A stretch of 32,575 nt of DNA from Chloroflexota bacterium (GCA_016210665.1 JACQTT010000015.1:1-32575), one strand, 5' to 3'. Positions 1 through 11,200 are shown, counted from the first letter of the stretch. Translations and numbers: made by a program. The notes: generated by a model from the sequence alone, not told the origin.

Positions 1-112
1 CAAAATGGCGTATATACGCCCTAGGCCTGCCACATCTATGGCAACGGTTATGCTCTCTAACCTTGAACTTCTGTTCCCTTTTCCACTTTTGTATCTTTGA
101 TTCTTTGGCCAA
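1..112 (-). CDS. rpsN: 30S ribosomal protein S14 (type Z, zinc-binding), partial at left edge
   Basis: Reverse-strand reading from a TTG start at 112: (M)AKESKIQKWKREQKFKVREHNRCHRCGRPRAYIRHF; CxxC motif; AGAGG upstream; expected gene after rplE. Not in the ORF track because it is short and truncated. Confidence 0.9.
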   Translation of the reverse strand, partial: MAKESKIQKWKREQKFKVREHNRCHRCGRPRAYIRHF

Positions 113-164
113 TGTAGTTATCCTCTGAAATCTACGTCCTGCTGATTCTCTGTCTATCGGCTTG

Positions 165-911
165 TCAGGCGGTTTGCCTTTGGGCGACGTCGACATGAGC
201 GAAGGGCATGCCCAATAACTCTAAGAGTCGTAGGCCTTCCCGATCTGTCCTTGCTGTGGTTACGATGGAGACCTGCAATCCCCTTATTCGGTCTATCTGG
301 CTGTAATCGATCTCTGGGAAAATAACCTGCTCGCGAATTCCCAGGGAGAAGTTACCTCGTCCATCAAAAGCGTCGCGAGAAACGCCTCGGAAGTCTCTTA
401 TGCGAGGGAGGGCAGCATTTATTAGCCTGTCCATAAAATAATACATACGGCTGCCCCGCAGGGTTACCATAAGCCCAATGGGCATGCCGGCCCTAAGTTT
501 GAAGGCTGCTATGGACTTCCTCGCTCTAGTGGTTACGGGGTGTTGGCCTGAGATGATAGTTAAGTCGTGAGAAGCGCTCTCTGGTGCTTTGGAGTTTTGT
601 ATGACCTCGCCCAGACCTATATTGAGCACTACCTTTACAAGGTGAGGCACCTCCATCCTGTTCTTGTAGCCGAACTCCTCTACGAGAGCTGGGACAACTT
701 CCTTTCTGTAGCGCTCCAGCAGGCGAGGGCTAGTCTTGACGGGTGGAGCCTCTACTAGAGCGGGAGAAGGCTCAGAAGCGGCAGCGCCCTTGCGAGCCGT
801 TTTTGGAGTGGTTCTCCTCGCTCTGGTGGTGGTCTGGCCGCTGGTGGCCTTTGGTCCCTTCGCTTTTTGACCGTTTTGGCTCTCTGGCTCTACTCGATTA
901 CTTCTTGGCAT
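165..911 (-). CDS. rplE: 50S ribosomal protein L5 with long basic N-terminal extension
   Basis: Core ...[39 protein letters not shown]... typical of L5; synteny. Confidence 0.96.
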   Translation of the reverse strand: MPRSNRVEPESQNGQKAKGPKATSGQTTTRARRTTPKTARKGAAASEPSPALVEAPPVKTSPRLLERYRKEVVPALVEEFGYKNRMEVPHLVKVVLNIGLGEVIQNSKAPESASHDLTIISGQHPVTTRARKSIAAFKLRAGMPIGLMVTLRGSRMYYFMDRLINAALPRIRDFRGVSRDAFDGRGNFSLGIREQVIFPEIDYSQIDRIRGLQVSIVTTARTDREGLRLLELLGMPFAHVDVAQRQTA

Positions 912-1201
912 CTCTTACAAACCCTTGCTTTTGTCTTATCTTCTAGGAGTTTATATCCTACTCGCGCCGGCTTATTGCAGTGAGTACAGATAATCATAAC
1001 GTTGGAGACGTGGATAGGCGATTCTCGGTGCACTATTCCAGCTTGACGCGTGCCGGGCCTGGCCTTGGAATGCTTACTGATCATGCTTATCCCCTCCACC
1101 ACTACTCTGCTCTCTTTAGGCAGCGCCCGCTGTACCTTACCCTGTTTGCCGCGGTCTTTTCCTTTGATAGCCACTACCAAGTCGTTTTTCCGTATCCTCA
1201 T
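890..1201 (-). CDS. rplX: 50S ribosomal protein L24
   Basis: KOW-like N-terminus [24 protein letters not shown]-terminal CxxC...CxxC; synteny. Confidence 0.97.
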   Translation of the reverse strand: MRIRKNDLVVAIKGKDRGKQGKVQRALPKESRVVVEGISMISKHSKARPGTRQAGIVHRESPIHVSNVMIICTHCNKPARVGYKLLEDKTKARVCKRCQEVIE

Positions 1202-1203
1202 TA

Positions 1204-1572
1204 TTATAGCACCTCTGGGGCTAGGGAGATAATGCGCATGAAATCTCTCTCCCTCAGCTCTCGAGCCACAGGGCCGAAGATACGTGTACCCCTGGGCAGC
1301 ATCTTGTCGGTGAGGATAACGGCGGCGTTATCGTCGAAGCGTATATAGGACCCGTCGGGTCGCCGGTGTGGCCTGGTTGTGCGAACTACAACCGCTCGCA
1401 CAACCTCTCCTTTTTTTACCGGGGCGGCGGGTGTTGACACCTTGACTGACGCTACAATAATATCTCCTAAACTCGCATAGCGTCTGCGGGTGCCTCCTAG
1501 CACATTGATACACATAATCACCTTAGCACCGGAGTTATCGGCTACGGTCAAACGGGTGTATTGCTGAATCAT
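1204..1572 (-). CDS. rplN: 50S ribosomal protein L14
   Basis: [27 protein letters not shown] typical L14. Confidence 0.98.
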   Translation of the reverse strand: MIQQYTRLTVADNSGAKVIMCINVLGGTRRRYASLGDIIVASVKVSTPAAPVKKGEVVRAVVVRTTRPHRRPDGSYIRFDDNAAVILTDKMLPRGTRIFGPVARELRERDFMRIISLAPEVL

Positions 1573-1901
1573 TCTTGTTGCTCCGTCTGCTCATCGTGCG
1601 TTGCTTCTTCTAGCCGTACATCTATGTCCTGGGGCTTTATCTCTACCATCTCAGGACGAGCCAGGATCTCCACTAACTTCCACCGTTTGGTGCTGGATAG
1701 GGGCCTGGTCTCTACAATCAGTACCTTGTCTCCGACGCGGCACTGGTTATGCTCGTCGTGGGCATAAAGCTTGGAGATGCGTTTCACGAGCTTCTTGTAC
1801 AGCCGGTGGCGACGGCGCCACTCGTAGGCCACTACTATAGTCTTATCCATTTTATCGCTAATCACTAGTCCTATTCGGACCTTTCGGTTTGTCTGAGCCA
1901 T
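1569..1901 (-). CDS. rpsQ: 30S ribosomal protein S17
   Basis: [36 protein letters not shown] typical S17. Confidence 0.97.
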   Translation of the reverse strand: MAQTNRKVRIGLVISDKMDKTIVVAYEWRRRHRLYKKLVKRISKLYAHDEHNQCRVGDKVLIVETRPLSSTKRWKLVEILARPEMVEIKPQDIDVRLEEATHDEQTEQQE

Positions 1902-1902
1902 T

Positions 1903-2100
1903 CTATGTCCTCGTTAGTTGCCTTTCACCTATAAGTGTAAGTAGGCGAGCTATTCTTTTTTTGGCCTTTCTAATCTCGTTAGTGTTTGCCAGTTGCATAG
2001 TAGCCTGTCGGAATCGCAGGTTCATCAGCCCTCGGAGGGATTCACTGTACTCCTTCCGAAGGTCGGCGTCGTTAAGCTTTCTTAGGTCGTCAATCTCCAT
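1903..2100 (-). CDS. rpmC: 50S ribosomal protein L29
   Basis: MEIDDLRKLNDADLRKEYSESLRGLMNLRFRQATMQLANTNEIRKAKKRIAR typical L29. Confidence 0.96.
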   Translation of the reverse strand: MEIDDLRKLNDADLRKEYSESLRGLMNLRFRQATMQLANTNEIRKAKKRIARLLTLIGERQLTRT

Positions 2101-2113
2101 AAATAGCTTACAC

Positions 2114-2533
2114 CTAGGCTTGACCTTCTTCTCGTCCTACTATTATAGTGGCTATGGGCAGTTTGTTAGATGCAAGAAGCAGAGCTTCCCTGGCTACATC
2201 TTCCTTCACGCCCCCAATTTCAAAGAGGACTCTTCCCGGCTTTACGACGGCTACCCAATGATCTACTGGGCCTTTTCCGCTGCCCATGCGAGTCTCAGCT
2301 GGGCGTTGGGTTACAGATTTACCGGGGAAGATGCGAATCCATACCTGTCCTCCACGCCGTACGCCTCTTGTTATTGCACGACGAGCCGCCTCAATTTGAC
2401 GCGACGTGATCCATGCAGGCTCGACAGCTTTAAGCCCGAAGTCTCCGAAAACAACGGTGCTACCGGCAATGGCAATACCCTTACGCCTGCCTCGATGCTG
2501 CTTGCGGTACTTCACTCTCTTAGGCTGTAACAT
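2114..2533 (-). CDS. rplP: 50S ribosomal protein L16
   Basis: [36 protein letters not shown] typical L16. Confidence 0.98.
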   Translation of the reverse strand: MLQPKRVKYRKQHRGRRKGIAIAGSTVVFGDFGLKAVEPAWITSRQIEAARRAITRGVRRGGQVWIRIFPGKSVTQRPAETRMGSGKGPVDHWVAVVKPGRVLFEIGGVKEDVAREALLLASNKLPIATIIVGREEGQA

Positions 2534-3233
2534 TACTTTCCTCTTCTGACCCTCGGACGGTTACCTCGATGGTGGCCATCTCCGCTAGCTCTTCTTTAGG
2601 CCGAGGTAATACGTCTCCCTTATATATCCACACTTTGACTCCAATGCGACCCATGGTTGTATGGGCCTCTGCCAGGCCATAGTCTATATCTGCCCTTAAG
2701 GTGTGAAGGGGGACACGCCCCTGCTGTACCTTATCTTTCCGGGCAATCTCTGCTCCGGCCAAGCGCCCTGCGCAGATGATCTTTACTCCTTTGGCTCCAG
2801 CTTGCATGACTCGGGATAGGGCTTGTCTCATCGCTCTACGGAAGGCTACCCGCCTCTCAAGCTGTTGGGCGACACTCTGGGCTACAAGGAAGGCATCCAA
2901 CTCTGTCTGACGTATCTCTTGAACGTTCAGGCGAGATTTCTTGCCGGTCAGTTTCTCCAGAGCCTGGCGCAACTCTTCTACTCGCTGACCGCCTCGTCCT
3001 ATCACAATTCCTGGGCGGGAGGTGTGAACTGTTACAACCAGGTCTTGGGCGCCACGCTCGATCTCTACCCTAGATATGCCGGCATCGGAATACCTGGAGA
3101 AGATGGCCTTACGTATGGCAAGGTCATCCAGCAAGAGAGATCTGTAGCTCTGATGCTGGGCGGGAAACCATCGGGCCTGCCATTCCTTGTTTATACCTAA
3201 ACGGAAACCTATGGGATGAGTCTTATGGCCCAA
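2520..3233 (-). CDS. rpsC: 30S ribosomal protein S3
   Basis: [25 protein letters not shown]-domain motif [13 protein letters not shown]. Confidence 0.98.
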   Translation of the reverse strand: MGHKTHPIGFRLGINKEWQARWFPAQHQSYRSLLLDDLAIRKAIFSRYSDAGISRVEIERGAQDLVVTVHTSRPGIVIGRGGQRVEELRQALEKLTGKKSRLNVQEIRQTELDAFLVAQSVAQQLERRVAFRRAMRQALSRVMQAGAKGVKIICAGRLAGAEIARKDKVQQGRVPLHTLRADIDYGLAEAHTTMGRIGVKVWIYKGDVLPRPKEELAEMATIEVTVRGSEEESNVTA

Positions 3234-3572
3234 CTAAGAACCCTCCTCTTCTACGACAACAGTTATGTGGCTGGTTCGCCGCGTAATTCTTCCCGCTCTA
3301 CCCCTGGCCCTGGGACGGATCCTCTTAATACGGGGACCTTCGTTGGCATATATCTCAACAATCCTCAGATCCTCTCTATCCAAGAGGAGATTATTCTCAG
3401 CATTGGCGGCGGCGGATTTCACTACTTTAGCTATTGCTGCCGCTGCCGGGGTGGTCAGAAAACGCAACAGGTTAAGAGCGTCTCCTACCTTTTTGCCTTT
3501 TACTGCGTCCGCTACGGACTTTAGTTTTTTGGAAGATATTCTTGCCTGGCTAGCCTTAGCTGCGACAGCCAT
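3234..3572 (-). CDS. rplV: 50S ribosomal protein L22
   Basis: ISSKKLKSVADAVKGKKVGDALNLLRF...GPRIKRIRPRARGRAGRI typical L22. Confidence 0.97.
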   Translation of the reverse strand: MAVAAKASQARISSKKLKSVADAVKGKKVGDALNLLRFLTTPAAAAIAKVVKSAAANAENNLLLDREDLRIVEIYANEGPRIKRIRPRARGRAGRITRRTSHITVVVEEEGS

Positions 3573-3584
3573 CTTTCAATTCTC

Positions 3585-3884
3585 CTATTGACGGCCTACC
3601 CTGGGTGCAGTAGTTGCGCGTTCCGACTTAGAGCTGTGGCTTCTAAAGGTTCTAGTGGGAGAAAACTCTCCCAATCGGTGGCCTACCATGTTTTCGGTGA
3701 TGAATATGGGTACGTGTCTGCGGCCATCGTGAACGGCGATGGTCAGCCCAATCATTTCAGGCATAATGGTAGAGGCTCTGGACCAGGTTTTGATTATCGC
3801 CTTGCCTTCGCTGCGACGCAATGCTTCTACCTTCTTCATCAGCTTGGGATCTACAAAAGGCCCCTTCTTTGTTGATCTGGACAT
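3585..3884 (-). CDS. rpsS: 30S ribosomal protein S19
   Basis: [22 protein letters not shown]...[15 protein letters not shown] typical S19. Confidence 0.98.
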   Translation of the reverse strand: MSRSTKKGPFVDPKLMKKVEALRRSEGKAIIKTWSRASTIMPEMIGLTIAVHDGRRHVPIFITENMVGHRLGEFSPTRTFRSHSSKSERATTAPRVGRQ

Positions 3885-3894
3885 CTGCCCTCTT

Positions 3895-4719
3895 TTACTT
3901 ACGACGCCGTACTATCAATCTGTCTGTAAGCCTGTTCTGGCGAGTCTTATAGCCTAGAGTTGGTTTGCCCCAAGGGGTCTTCGGCCCGGGCATACCTATG
4001 GGAGACCGTCCCTCGCCACCGCCGTGGGGATGGTCGCGAGGGCTCATTGCCGAGCCTCTGACAGACGGTCGCCAGCCTAGGTGGCGTTTTCGACCTGCCT
4101 TTCCTAACTTGATGTTCTGGTGGTCCAAATTGCCGACTTGGCCTATGGTGACCATGCATTCGCTTAGGACACGCCGTATCTCGCCTGAAGGCAGGCGCAG
4201 AAGGGTGTAGGCTTCTTCTTTGGCCAGCACCTGGGCTGCAGCCCCGGCGCTTCTCACTATCTGACCTCCTTTGCCTTGCTTCAATTCTACGTTATGTACC
4301 AATGTACCGGTTGGGGTGTTTTTAAGCTGCAAGCAGTTACCCACTTTAATTTCCACCTTGGGACCAGCCTCTATGGAGTCTCCAGTTTTTAGGCCATTAG
4401 GAGCCAGGATGTATCGCCAATCTCCATCCGGGTACTTAATGAGAGCAATGCGAGCTGAGCGATTTGGATCATACTCGATAGTCATCACCTTTCCACTCAC
4501 ATTATGCTTGTCTCGCTTGAAGTCGATTATCCGGAGCTGGTTCTTGGGGCCGCCGCCCTGGTGGCGCACTGTCATCCTCCCCAAGTTGTTCCTGCCACCC
4601 CGACCCTTTAGAGGGGCAACAAGGGATTTCTTTGGCTTTCGTTGAGTTATCTCATCAAAGGAAGCCGATATGGTATGTCGCTGTCCAGGAGACGTTGGCT
4701 TAGGGATCTTTAATGGCAT
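3895..4719 (-). CDS. rplB: 50S ribosomal protein L2
   Basis: [33 protein letters not shown]...[14 protein letters not shown] typical L2. Confidence 0.98.
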   Translation of the reverse strand: MPLKIPKPTSPGQRHTISASFDEITQRKPKKSLVAPLKGRGGRNNLGRMTVRHQGGGPKNQLRIIDFKRDKHNVSGKVMTIEYDPNRSARIALIKYPDGDWRYILAPNGLKTGDSIEAGPKVEIKVGNCLQLKNTPTGTLVHNVELKQGKGGQIVRSAGAAAQVLAKEEAYTLLRLPSGEIRRVLSECMVTIGQVGNLDHQNIKLGKAGRKRHLGWRPSVRGSAMSPRDHPHGGGEGRSPIGMPGPKTPWGKPTLGYKTRQNRLTDRLIVRRRK

Positions 4720-5003
4720 CAGGCACCTTCAAAAACCTCTATCTTATCACCGCTCTTTAGGGTGACAATGGCCTTTCTTAGACCCTTGTTTTCTACCAAT
4801 TTGGGGCCAAATCGCTTCCTCTTCCCTTTCTTATTAATAGTGTTAATGGCTACTACATCTACATTGAAGGCCTTTTCTATAGCCTCTCTTATCTGAGCCT
4901 TATTGGCAGCGATGCTCACTTCAAAGACGTATTTGCCGCGCTCTTGGAGTACGCTGCTCTTTTCCGTTACTATAGGCCTTCTTATAATTTCAAAGGGATG
5001 CAC
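4719..5003 (-). CDS. rplW: 50S ribosomal protein L23
   Basis: [43 protein letters not shown] typical L23. Confidence 0.98.
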   Translation of the reverse strand: MHPFEIIRRPIVTEKSSVLQERGKYVFEVSIAANKAQIREAIEKAFNVDVVAINTINKKGKRKRFGPKLVENKGLRKAIVTLKSGDKIEVFEGA

Positions 5004-5009
5004 GTTTGT

Positions 5010-5678
5010 TTAATCCTGAGATGTTTCTACTCGGTGTCCTCTAGGACGTACCAGCTCTTTCCCCCACATCTCCTCAGCTGTGCGAAGTGCAGGCACTGTG
5101 ATGATCAGTTTATGATGATTCAGCAGGTCCAGGACGTTGAGCACCGAGACGGGAAACCCCTTCACCCGTTGTAAATTACTAATAGACTTGGCTATCTTTT
5201 GGTTGGGACCCTCAGTAACTATTAGAGCCGAAGAGCTTATCTGCAAGTTAGCCAATACTTTTGCCATCTGCTTTGTGCTGGCCCTCTCAAGGCTCAAAGA
5301 GTCAAGTAGAATCAGGTCATCTCTTCGTATCTTGTCCGATAGGATAACCTTAAGGGCTAGGTGTTTCATTCTCCTCGGTATTCTTCGTCTGTAATCTCTA
5401 GGATGGGGACCAAAGGCTATCCCACCGCCTCGCCACTGAGGCGCTCTGATGCTTCCTTGACGAGACCGACCGGTATGTTTCTGAGGTCTGGGTTTAATGC
5501 CTCCTCCAGACACGTCAGAGCGGGTTTTGGTGGAAGCGGTTCCCTGACGGGCATTGGCCCTCTGGGACACCATAACCTGATAGACCACGGCAGAGTTCAA
5601 GGGGACGCCAAAGAGGGAATCCATCACCTCAATAGAGTCCACCACTTCACCCTGGGAATTTCTAACTTGAAGTTCCAT
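5010..5678 (-). CDS. rplD: 50S ribosomal protein L4
   Basis: KTRSDVSGGGIKPRPQKHTGRSRQGSIRAPQWRGGGIAFGP typical L4. Confidence 0.97.
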   Translation of the reverse strand: MELQVRNSQGEVVDSIEVMDSLFGVPLNSAVVYQVMVSQRANARQGTASTKTRSDVSGGGIKPRPQKHTGRSRQGSIRAPQWRGGGIAFGPHPRDYRRRIPRRMKHLALKVILSDKIRRDDLILLDSLSLERASTKQMAKVLANLQISSSALIVTEGPNQKIAKSISNLQRVKGFPVSVLNVLDLLNHHKLIITVPALRTAEEMWGKELVRPRGHRVETSQD

Positions 5679-5681
5679 TTC

Positions 5682-6317
5682 TTATCGCTTATGGGGCCTG
5701 ATAGCCTTTCTGATTATGAGGAGCCCGTTACTAGGCCCTGGTACAGCGCCTTTTACCAGAAGGAGGTTTCTCTCGGGATCCGCCTCAATAACTTCCAGGT
5801 TCCTTACGGTAATTCTGGCACTTCCCAGGTGACCGGCCATACGTTGGCCTTTCCAGACTCTCCCTGGAAAGGTTGTAGCGCCGACAGAGCCAGGCGCCCG
5901 TTGCCGATCGGACTGGCCATGGGTTTTTGGGCCGCCAGAAAAATGATGGCGTTTAACCCCGCCAGCAAATCCCTTGCCTATGGATGTGCCAATCACATCT
6001 ATAAGGTCACCTGGCTTGAACATATCTACTTTTGTCTGCTGCCCTACTTGTACCTCTTCTAGGGTTTCTACCTTCAATTCTCTAAGTAATCGGAAAAGCT
6101 TGCCTGACCTGTGTAGGTGGCCTCTCTGGGGTTTGTTGAGGCGTCCTGCCTCTTCAAAACCTACCTGAACGGCATCATAACCATCTTTCTGCATTGTCTT
6201 CACCTGAGTGACGGTGCAGGGACCGGCCTCAATAGCGGTTGCCGACTCTATACGTCCGTCTTCTGTAAAGAGTTGGGTCATGCCTATTTTCTTACCTAAA
6301 ATCGCCGTAACGGTCAT
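5682..6317 (-). CDS. rplC: 50S ribosomal protein L3
   Basis: ILGKKIGMTQLFTEDGR...GFAGGVKRHHFSGGPKTHGQSDRQRAPGSVGA typical L3. Confidence 0.98.
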   Translation of the reverse strand: MTVTAILGKKIGMTQLFTEDGRIESATAIEAGPCTVTQVKTMQKDGYDAVQVGFEEAGRLNKPQRGHLHRSGKLFRLLRELKVETLEEVQVGQQTKVDMFKPGDLIDVIGTSIGKGFAGGVKRHHFSGGPKTHGQSDRQRAPGSVGATTFPGRVWKGQRMAGHLGSARITVRNLEVIEADPERNLLLVKGAVPGPSNGLLIIRKAIRPHKR

Positions 6318-6325
6318 ATCATCCT

Positions 6326-6634
6326 CTATAGCTTGATAGAGATGTCCACGCCTGCGGGTACGTTAAGTCTGGTAAGGACATCGATGGTCTTAGAGGTGGG
6401 TTCTAGGATGTCAATCAGGCGCTTGTGGTTTTTCAGTTCGAAGTGCTCTTGGGAATCTTTATCTATGTGAGGCGAACGAAGGACACAGAAGCGCTTGATA
6501 GAAGTGGGAAGAGGTACTGGCCCGGCTACCTGGGCGCCAGTGCGTTCAGCAGCCTCTACAATTTGGGTGACCGACAAATCCAGCACCCGGTGGTCAAAGG
6601 CCTTTAGTACTATACGAATCTTCTGTCTTGCCAT
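6326..6634 (-). CDS. rpsJ: 30S ribosomal protein S10
   Basis: [44 protein letters not shown] typical S10. Confidence 0.98.
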   Translation of the reverse strand: MARQKIRIVLKAFDHRVLDLSVTQIVEAAERTGAQVAGPVPLPTSIKRFCVLRSPHIDKDSQEHFELKNHKRLIDILEPTSKTIDVLTRLNVPAGVDISIKL

Positions 6635-6646
6635 AGCATCTTGTAC

Positions 6647-8770
6647 CTATACTCGGACTACTTCGCTTGTTATAGAAGCTGGAACCTCTTCGTAGTTTTG
6701 GAACTCCATAGAGTAGTTGGCGCGCCCTTGGCTGAGAGAGCGTAGGGATGTGGCATAGCCGAAGCTCTCTGCCAGGGGAATCAAGGCAGTTACCACTTGT
6801 ATATTACCCTGTCCTTCTATATTGCGTATTCGTGACCTTCGGCTATTCAGATCGCCTAGCACGTCGCCCAGAAACTCTCCGGGTGTTACTACCTCCATTT
6901 GCATGATAGGCTCAAGCAAGATGGGGCGTCCGCGCTTAAGTCCCTCTTTGAGTGCTATAGATGCAGCCATTTTGAAGGCTATCTCTGAGGAATCTACCTG
7001 GTGATAGCTGCCATCGACTAAGGCTACCTTAACATCCACCACCGGGTATCCGCCTATAACGCCGTTCTGAAGGTTTTCCTTTACTCCAGACTCTACAGCA
7101 GGAATGTATTCCTTGGGTATAGCGCCCCCTACAATACGATTTTCGAACTGGTTGCCTGCGCCTCGCTCAAGAGGCTCAATCTCCAGCCATACGTGTCCAT
7201 ATTGACCTCGACCTCCAGTTTGGCGTATGAAGCGTCCTTCAACCTTGGCTGATGAGGTTATAGCCTCTCGATAAGAGACTTTGGGCGTACCCACATTTCC
7301 TTCTACCTTAAACTCCCTCTTCATCCTTTCCACCAGTACATCCAAGTGTAACTCTCCCATGCCAGATATTAAGGTCTGGCCTGTCTCTTGGTCGTATCGT
7401 ATCTTGAAAGTGGGATCCTCGTCTGCCAGTTTCAGTAGGGCATCTGTAAGTTTGTCCTGATCGGCTTTAGACTTGGGTTCTATGGACACAGATATAACTG
7501 GCTCCGGGAATTTTATGGTTTCCAAGATAATCGGGTGCCTTTCGTTGCAGAGCGTATCGCCGGTGAAGGTGTCCTTTGGTCCCAGGGCAGCCCCGATGCT
7601 TCCTGATCTAAGCTCTTCTACCTCCTCACGGCGCTGAGCGTGCATGAGCAGGATTCTTCCCATACGCTCTCGAATGCCCTTGGTTGAGTTGAAAACCATA
7701 TCCCCCGCTCTAACGGTGCCGGAATAGACCCGTAAATAAACCAGGCGACCCACGAAGGGGTCTGTAACCACTTTAAAGGCGAGGGCGGAAAAGGGGGCAT
7801 CATCGTCAACGTCTCTTATAGTTTCTGTTTCTGAGCGGGGATCAACTCCGGGTACTGGAGGCACATCTAGAGGAGACGGCAAGTAAGACCCCACGGCGTC
7901 CAGTAGAGGTTGAATGCCCATATTCTTGACGGCACTTCCACAGAGGACCGGCACAAGTTTGGAGGCAATGGTGGCCTGTCTGAGAGCCGTCCTGAGCTCT
8001 TCCTCGGTAATCTCCTCCTCTGCCAGGTATTTAGCGATGAGTTGATCGTCGGTCTCCGCAATTTTCTCTATCATCAACTCTCGGTAGCTATTGAACTCTT
8101 TCATCATCTCTTCGGGCACTGGCATCTCTTGGGGAAACTGGGGGCTTTCCCCGGGAAATACCAGTGCCTTCTTTTCGATCAGGTCAATTATGCCCCTGAA
8201 AGAGGCCTCTCTTCCCAGGGGTATCTGAAGAGCAACTGGGTTGGCTCTTAGGCGATGGCCAATCATATCTATAGTGCGCTGAAAATCAGCGCCTACACGG
8301 TCCATCTTGTTGATAAAGCAAATCCTGGGAACCTTATAGCGATCAGCCTGGCGCCACACAGTCTCGGATTGGGGTTGTACCCCGGCGACGGCATCGAATA
8401 CGACTACGCCGCCATCCAGTACCCGAAGGCTTCGCTCTACTTCAGCGGTGAAGTCAACGTGCCCTGGGGTGTCTATGATATTGATATGGTAGTCTTTCCA
8501 CTCGCATGTGGTGGCGGCGGCGGTGATAGTAATGCCTCGTTCTCGCTCCTGAGCCATCCAGTCCATAACCGCCGTTCCTTCATCTACCCCTCCAATCTTG
8601 TAGGTGCGGCCGGTAAAGAATAGCACCCGCTCGGTGACGGTGGTTTTCCCGGCGTCTATATGGGCGATGAATCCAATGTTGCGGATATTGCCCACTTTTA
8701 ATGCTGAAGATACTGAAGACACGATATGTGACCTGCTTGTTGGCTCTGGGCATAGCTGTGCAATTACCAT
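6647..8770 (-). CDS. fusA: translation elongation factor G
   Basis: [57 protein letters not shown]; start overlaps rpsG end (ATGGTAA); a GTG closer to the GTPase domain is an alternative start. Confidence 0.98.
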   Translation of the reverse strand: MVIAQLCPEPTSRSHIVSSVSSALKVGNIRNIGFIAHIDAGKTTVTERVLFFTGRTYKIGGVDEGTAVMDWMAQERERGITITAAATTCEWKDYHINIIDTPGHVDFTAEVERSLRVLDGGVVVFDAVAGVQPQSETVWRQADRYKVPRICFINKMDRVGADFQRTIDMIGHRLRANPVALQIPLGREASFRGIIDLIEKKALVFPGESPQFPQEMPVPEEMMKEFNSYRELMIEKIAETDDQLIAKYLAEEEITEEELRTALRQATIASKLVPVLCGSAVKNMGIQPLLDAVGSYLPSPLDVPPVPGVDPRSETETIRDVDDDAPFSALAFKVVTDPFVGRLVYLRVYSGTVRAGDMVFNSTKGIRERMGRILLMHAQRREEVEELRSGSIGAALGPKDTFTGDTLCNERHPIILETIKFPEPVISVSIEPKSKADQDKLTDALLKLADEDPTFKIRYDQETGQTLISGMGELHLDVLVERMKREFKVEGNVGTPKVSYREAITSSAKVEGRFIRQTGGRGQYGHVWLEIEPLERGAGNQFENRIVGGAIPKEYIPAVESGVKENLQNGVIGGYPVVDVKVALVDGSYHQVDSSEIAFKMAASIALKEGLKRGRPILLEPIMQMEVVTPGEFLGDVLGDLNSRRSRIRNIEGQGNIQVVTALIPLAESFGYATSLRSLSQGRANYSMEFQNYEEVPASITSEVVRV

Positions 8771-9234
8771 CTATAGTGAGCGAATGCCCTATTAGCTTCA
8801 GCCATTCTATGCAGGTCCTCCTTTCGTTTTACGGCAGCTCCCTGTCCCTGGGAGGCCTCAACCAGCTCTTTGGCCAGTTTCTCGGTCATGGGCTTGCCGG
8901 CGCTACTTTGGGCTGACTTGATTATCCATCTCATTGCCAGGGCCACACGGCGGTTTTCGTTTACCTCCACCGGGACCTGGTACGTGGCACCACCAACTCG
9001 GCGAGATTTGACCTCCAAAGCGGGCGTGGCATTGTTGATGGCCTGTTGCAAAACCTCCAATGGTTGTTTAGAGGTTCCCTGGGCTACTCGCTCCAAGGCT
9101 TGATAGACAATGCGTTGGGCTACAGTTTTCTTGCCATTTTTCATTACTTTATTAATGAACTGTGCAACAACAACACTACTATATTTTGTGTCGGGGATGA
9201 TTACCCTTCTTATTGCTCTTCTTCGGCGTGACAC
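8764..9234 (-). CDS. rpsG: 30S ribosomal protein S7
   Basis: [44 protein letters not shown] typical S7. Confidence 0.98.
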   Translation of the reverse strand: MSRRRRAIRRVIIPDTKYSSVVVAQFINKVMKNGKKTVAQRIVYQALERVAQGTSKQPLEVLQQAINNATPALEVKSRRVGGATYQVPVEVNENRRVALAMRWIIKSAQSSAGKPMTEKLAKELVEASQGQGAAVKRKEDLHRMAEANRAFAHYRW

Positions 9235-9251
9235 GTATCAATTCTCCAATG

Positions 9252-9689
9252 CTATCTTTTAGGCGCGCCTTTCTTCGAGCGCGATTCGTTGCTGGTTCCG
9301 TATTTGCTGCGCCCCTGTTTCCTGTTGGTCACTCCCGCTGAATCCAGGGTACCCCGTATTATGTGGTAGCGAATCCCTGGTAGGTCCTTCACTCGACCAC
9401 CCCTTATTAGCACCACGGAGTGCTCTTGAAGGTTGTGGCCTTCACCGGGGATATAGGCTGTTACCTCCATGCCATTGGTAAGCCTCACTCTTGCAATCTT
9501 GCGCAGCGCCGAGTTGGGTTTTTTTGGTGTCACAGTGCGAACCTGGATGCACACTCCCCTCTTTTGAGGGCTGGGTTGCTTACTAACTCGGCCTCGCAAG
9601 GAGTTCTGGGAAAGGCGTAAGGCCGGAGCCTTGACCTTTTTCTCCGTCTTACTCCTCTCTTTTCTTATGAGTTGATTCATAGTGGGCAT
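9252..9689 (-). CDS. rpsL: 30S ribosomal protein S12 (start corrected from track ORF 9252..10175)
   Basis: [35 protein letters not shown]...[44 protein letters not shown] ~7 nt upstream of ATG at 9689; the track's N-terminal extension is antisense to pheS and spans the promoters. Confidence 0.96.
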   Translation of the reverse strand: MPTMNQLIRKERSKTEKKVKAPALRLSQNSLRGRVSKQPSPQKRGVCIQVRTVTPKKPNSALRKIARVRLTNGMEVTAYIPGEGHNLQEHSVVLIRGGRVKDLPGIRYHIIRGTLDSAGVTNRKQGRSKYGTSNESRSKKGAPKR

Positions 9690-9756
9690 GGCTACGCCTC
9701 TTCGAGAATCAGGGATTACTGTTGTAGGGCACACGCAAACAGAGCAACAAAGGTTG

Positions 9757-9785
9757 ACTATATCAGGTGTGCATTTTCTTGTCAA
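9757..9785 (-). promoter_or_regulatory. sigma70-type promoter for the ribosomal supercluster
   Basis: Reverse strand: TTGACA (9785-9780), 17 bp spacer, TATAGT (9762-9757). Confidence 0.8.
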
Positions 9786-9804
9786 TACATACTCTAGCCT
9801 ATTC

Positions 9805-9833
9805 TTGACCCCCAGTAGCGTTGTACCTATAAT
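9805..9833 (+). promoter_or_regulatory. sigma70-type promoter for pheS-argS
   Basis: TTGACC (9805-9810), 17 bp spacer, TATAAT (9828-9833); pheS GTG start at 9877. Confidence 0.8.
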
Positions 9834-9876
9834 AACAGCCAAAAAGGCGCAAGATATTCCCAACGAGGTATAACTG

Positions 9877-10959
9877 GTGACCACCGAAGCTATTCTCGTC
9901 AAGTTAGAGGAGATAAAAGGCATAGGCCTGCATGGGCTTGAGGCCATAGAGACCCTGGAGTATCTGGAGGAGTGGCGAGTGGCATATCTTGGGAGGCGGA
10001 GCCAACTGGCGCAGTTGCTTAGAGGCTTGAGCTCTTTATCTTTTGAAGAACGTCGCCTTGTGGGGGCAAGAGCCAATGAGACGAAGGCACTTCTAGAGCA
10101 GAGCCTATTAAAGCGAGAGGAGATCTTGAAGGAGGCCGATGCTGCTCTTCTTTCAACAAAAGAGGAGATGGACATTACCCTTCCTGGCCGTCCTGTACCC
10201 CTGGGACGATTGCATCCTACGACTCAGATGGTCAGAGAGATATGCAATGCCTTTGTCTCTATGGGCTTCCAGGTGGTAGAGGGACCCGAGGTGGAATGGG
10301 ATCACTACAACTTTGAGATGCTGAACATACCCAAAGACCACCCGGCCAGGGATATGTGGAACAGCCTCTGGATTGATTACGCTGATGAAGATGGTGAGCG
10401 CACCATGCTTCTGCGTACTCACACTTCGCCGATGCAGGCCCGCATTATGGAGGGGATGAGGCCGCCGGTGCGGGTAGTGGTCCCTGGCAAGTGCTATCGC
10501 TATGAGGCTACTGATGCAACTCATGAGTGGCACTTCTTCCAGATCGAGGGGCTAGCAGTGGACGAGGGAATTACCTTTGCCGATTTGAAGGGGACTCTCT
10601 ACGAGTTTGCCCGGCGCATCTTTGGTCCTCAGAGGAGGGTGCGCTTTCGTTGCGACTACTTTCCCTTTGTAGAGCCTGGGGTGGACATGGCGATAGACTG
10701 TTTCGCCTGCCAGGGCCGAGGCTTCCTCTCAAGTGGGGCTGAGGAGGGGTGTCGGCTCTGCAGAGGGTCTGGGTGGATCGAAATCATGGGGGCAGGTATG
10801 GTGCATCCCAAGGTGCTGGAGGGGGTTGGGTATGATCCCACAATTTATACCGGGTTCGCCTTTGGACTGGGGCCAGAGCGCATCGCCATGCTGAAGTACG
10901 GTATCGATGACATACGCCTTTTCTATAGCAACGACCTGCGTTTTCTGAGCCAATTTTAG
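9877..10959 (+). CDS. pheS: phenylalanyl-tRNA synthetase alpha subunit
   Basis: [77 protein letters not shown]. Confidence 0.97.
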   Translation: MTTEAILVKLEEIKGIGLHGLEAIETLEYLEEWRVAYLGRRSQLAQLLRGLSSLSFEERRLVGARANETKALLEQSLLKREEILKEADAALLSTKEEMDITLPGRPVPLGRLHPTTQMVREICNAFVSMGFQVVEGPEVEWDHYNFEMLNIPKDHPARDMWNSLWIDYADEDGERTMLLRTHTSPMQARIMEGMRPPVRVVVPGKCYRYEATDATHEWHFFQIEGLAVDEGITFADLKGTLYEFARRIFGPQRRVRFRCDYFPFVEPGVDMAIDCFACQGRGFLSSGAEEGCRLCRGSGWIEIMGAGMVHPKVLEGVGYDPTIYTGFAFGLGPERIAMLKYGIDDIRLFYSNDLRFLSQF

Positions 10960-11056
10960 GGTCTGGGTGAGGCGGAGACTAGAGACTCCTTCTGCGAATA
11001 TGTCTATTGTTCAGTTGCATAAATCAGCGTGCTTAAGGCCCTCCCCAATCCCGCTC

Positions 11057-11147
11057 ATCCTGAGCTCCGAATTCATCGCGAGTCTCGACATAGTCGGACT
11101 TGTCGAAGGATCCTCCGTTCATGGTTCGACAGGCTCACCACGAGCGG
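11057..11147. repeat. intergenic palindromic repeat cluster of the TTCGACAGGCTCACCACGAGCGG / CATCCTGAGC...GTCGAAGGAT type
   Basis: ctcatcctgagc...cttgtcgaaggatcc followed by ccgttcatggttcgacaggctcaccacgagcgg (11115-11147) in a noncoding gap; resembles a widespread bacterial intergenic repeat motif known from memory. Confidence 0.6.
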
Positions 11148-11200
11148 CTGATTATGACGCTTTTTCTGTAACTAAAACTAAGCATTAGGATATTTGTTCC

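Noticed and set aside
567-6695. Plus-strand ORFs across the ribosomal cluster
   Set aside because: Antisense shadows of confidently identified ribosomal protein genes
9690-10175. 162-aa N-terminal extension of the S12 ORF in the track
   Set aside because: Antisense to pheS and spans both divergent promoters; [11 protein letters not shown] at 9689 has an RBS and is the normal S12 start
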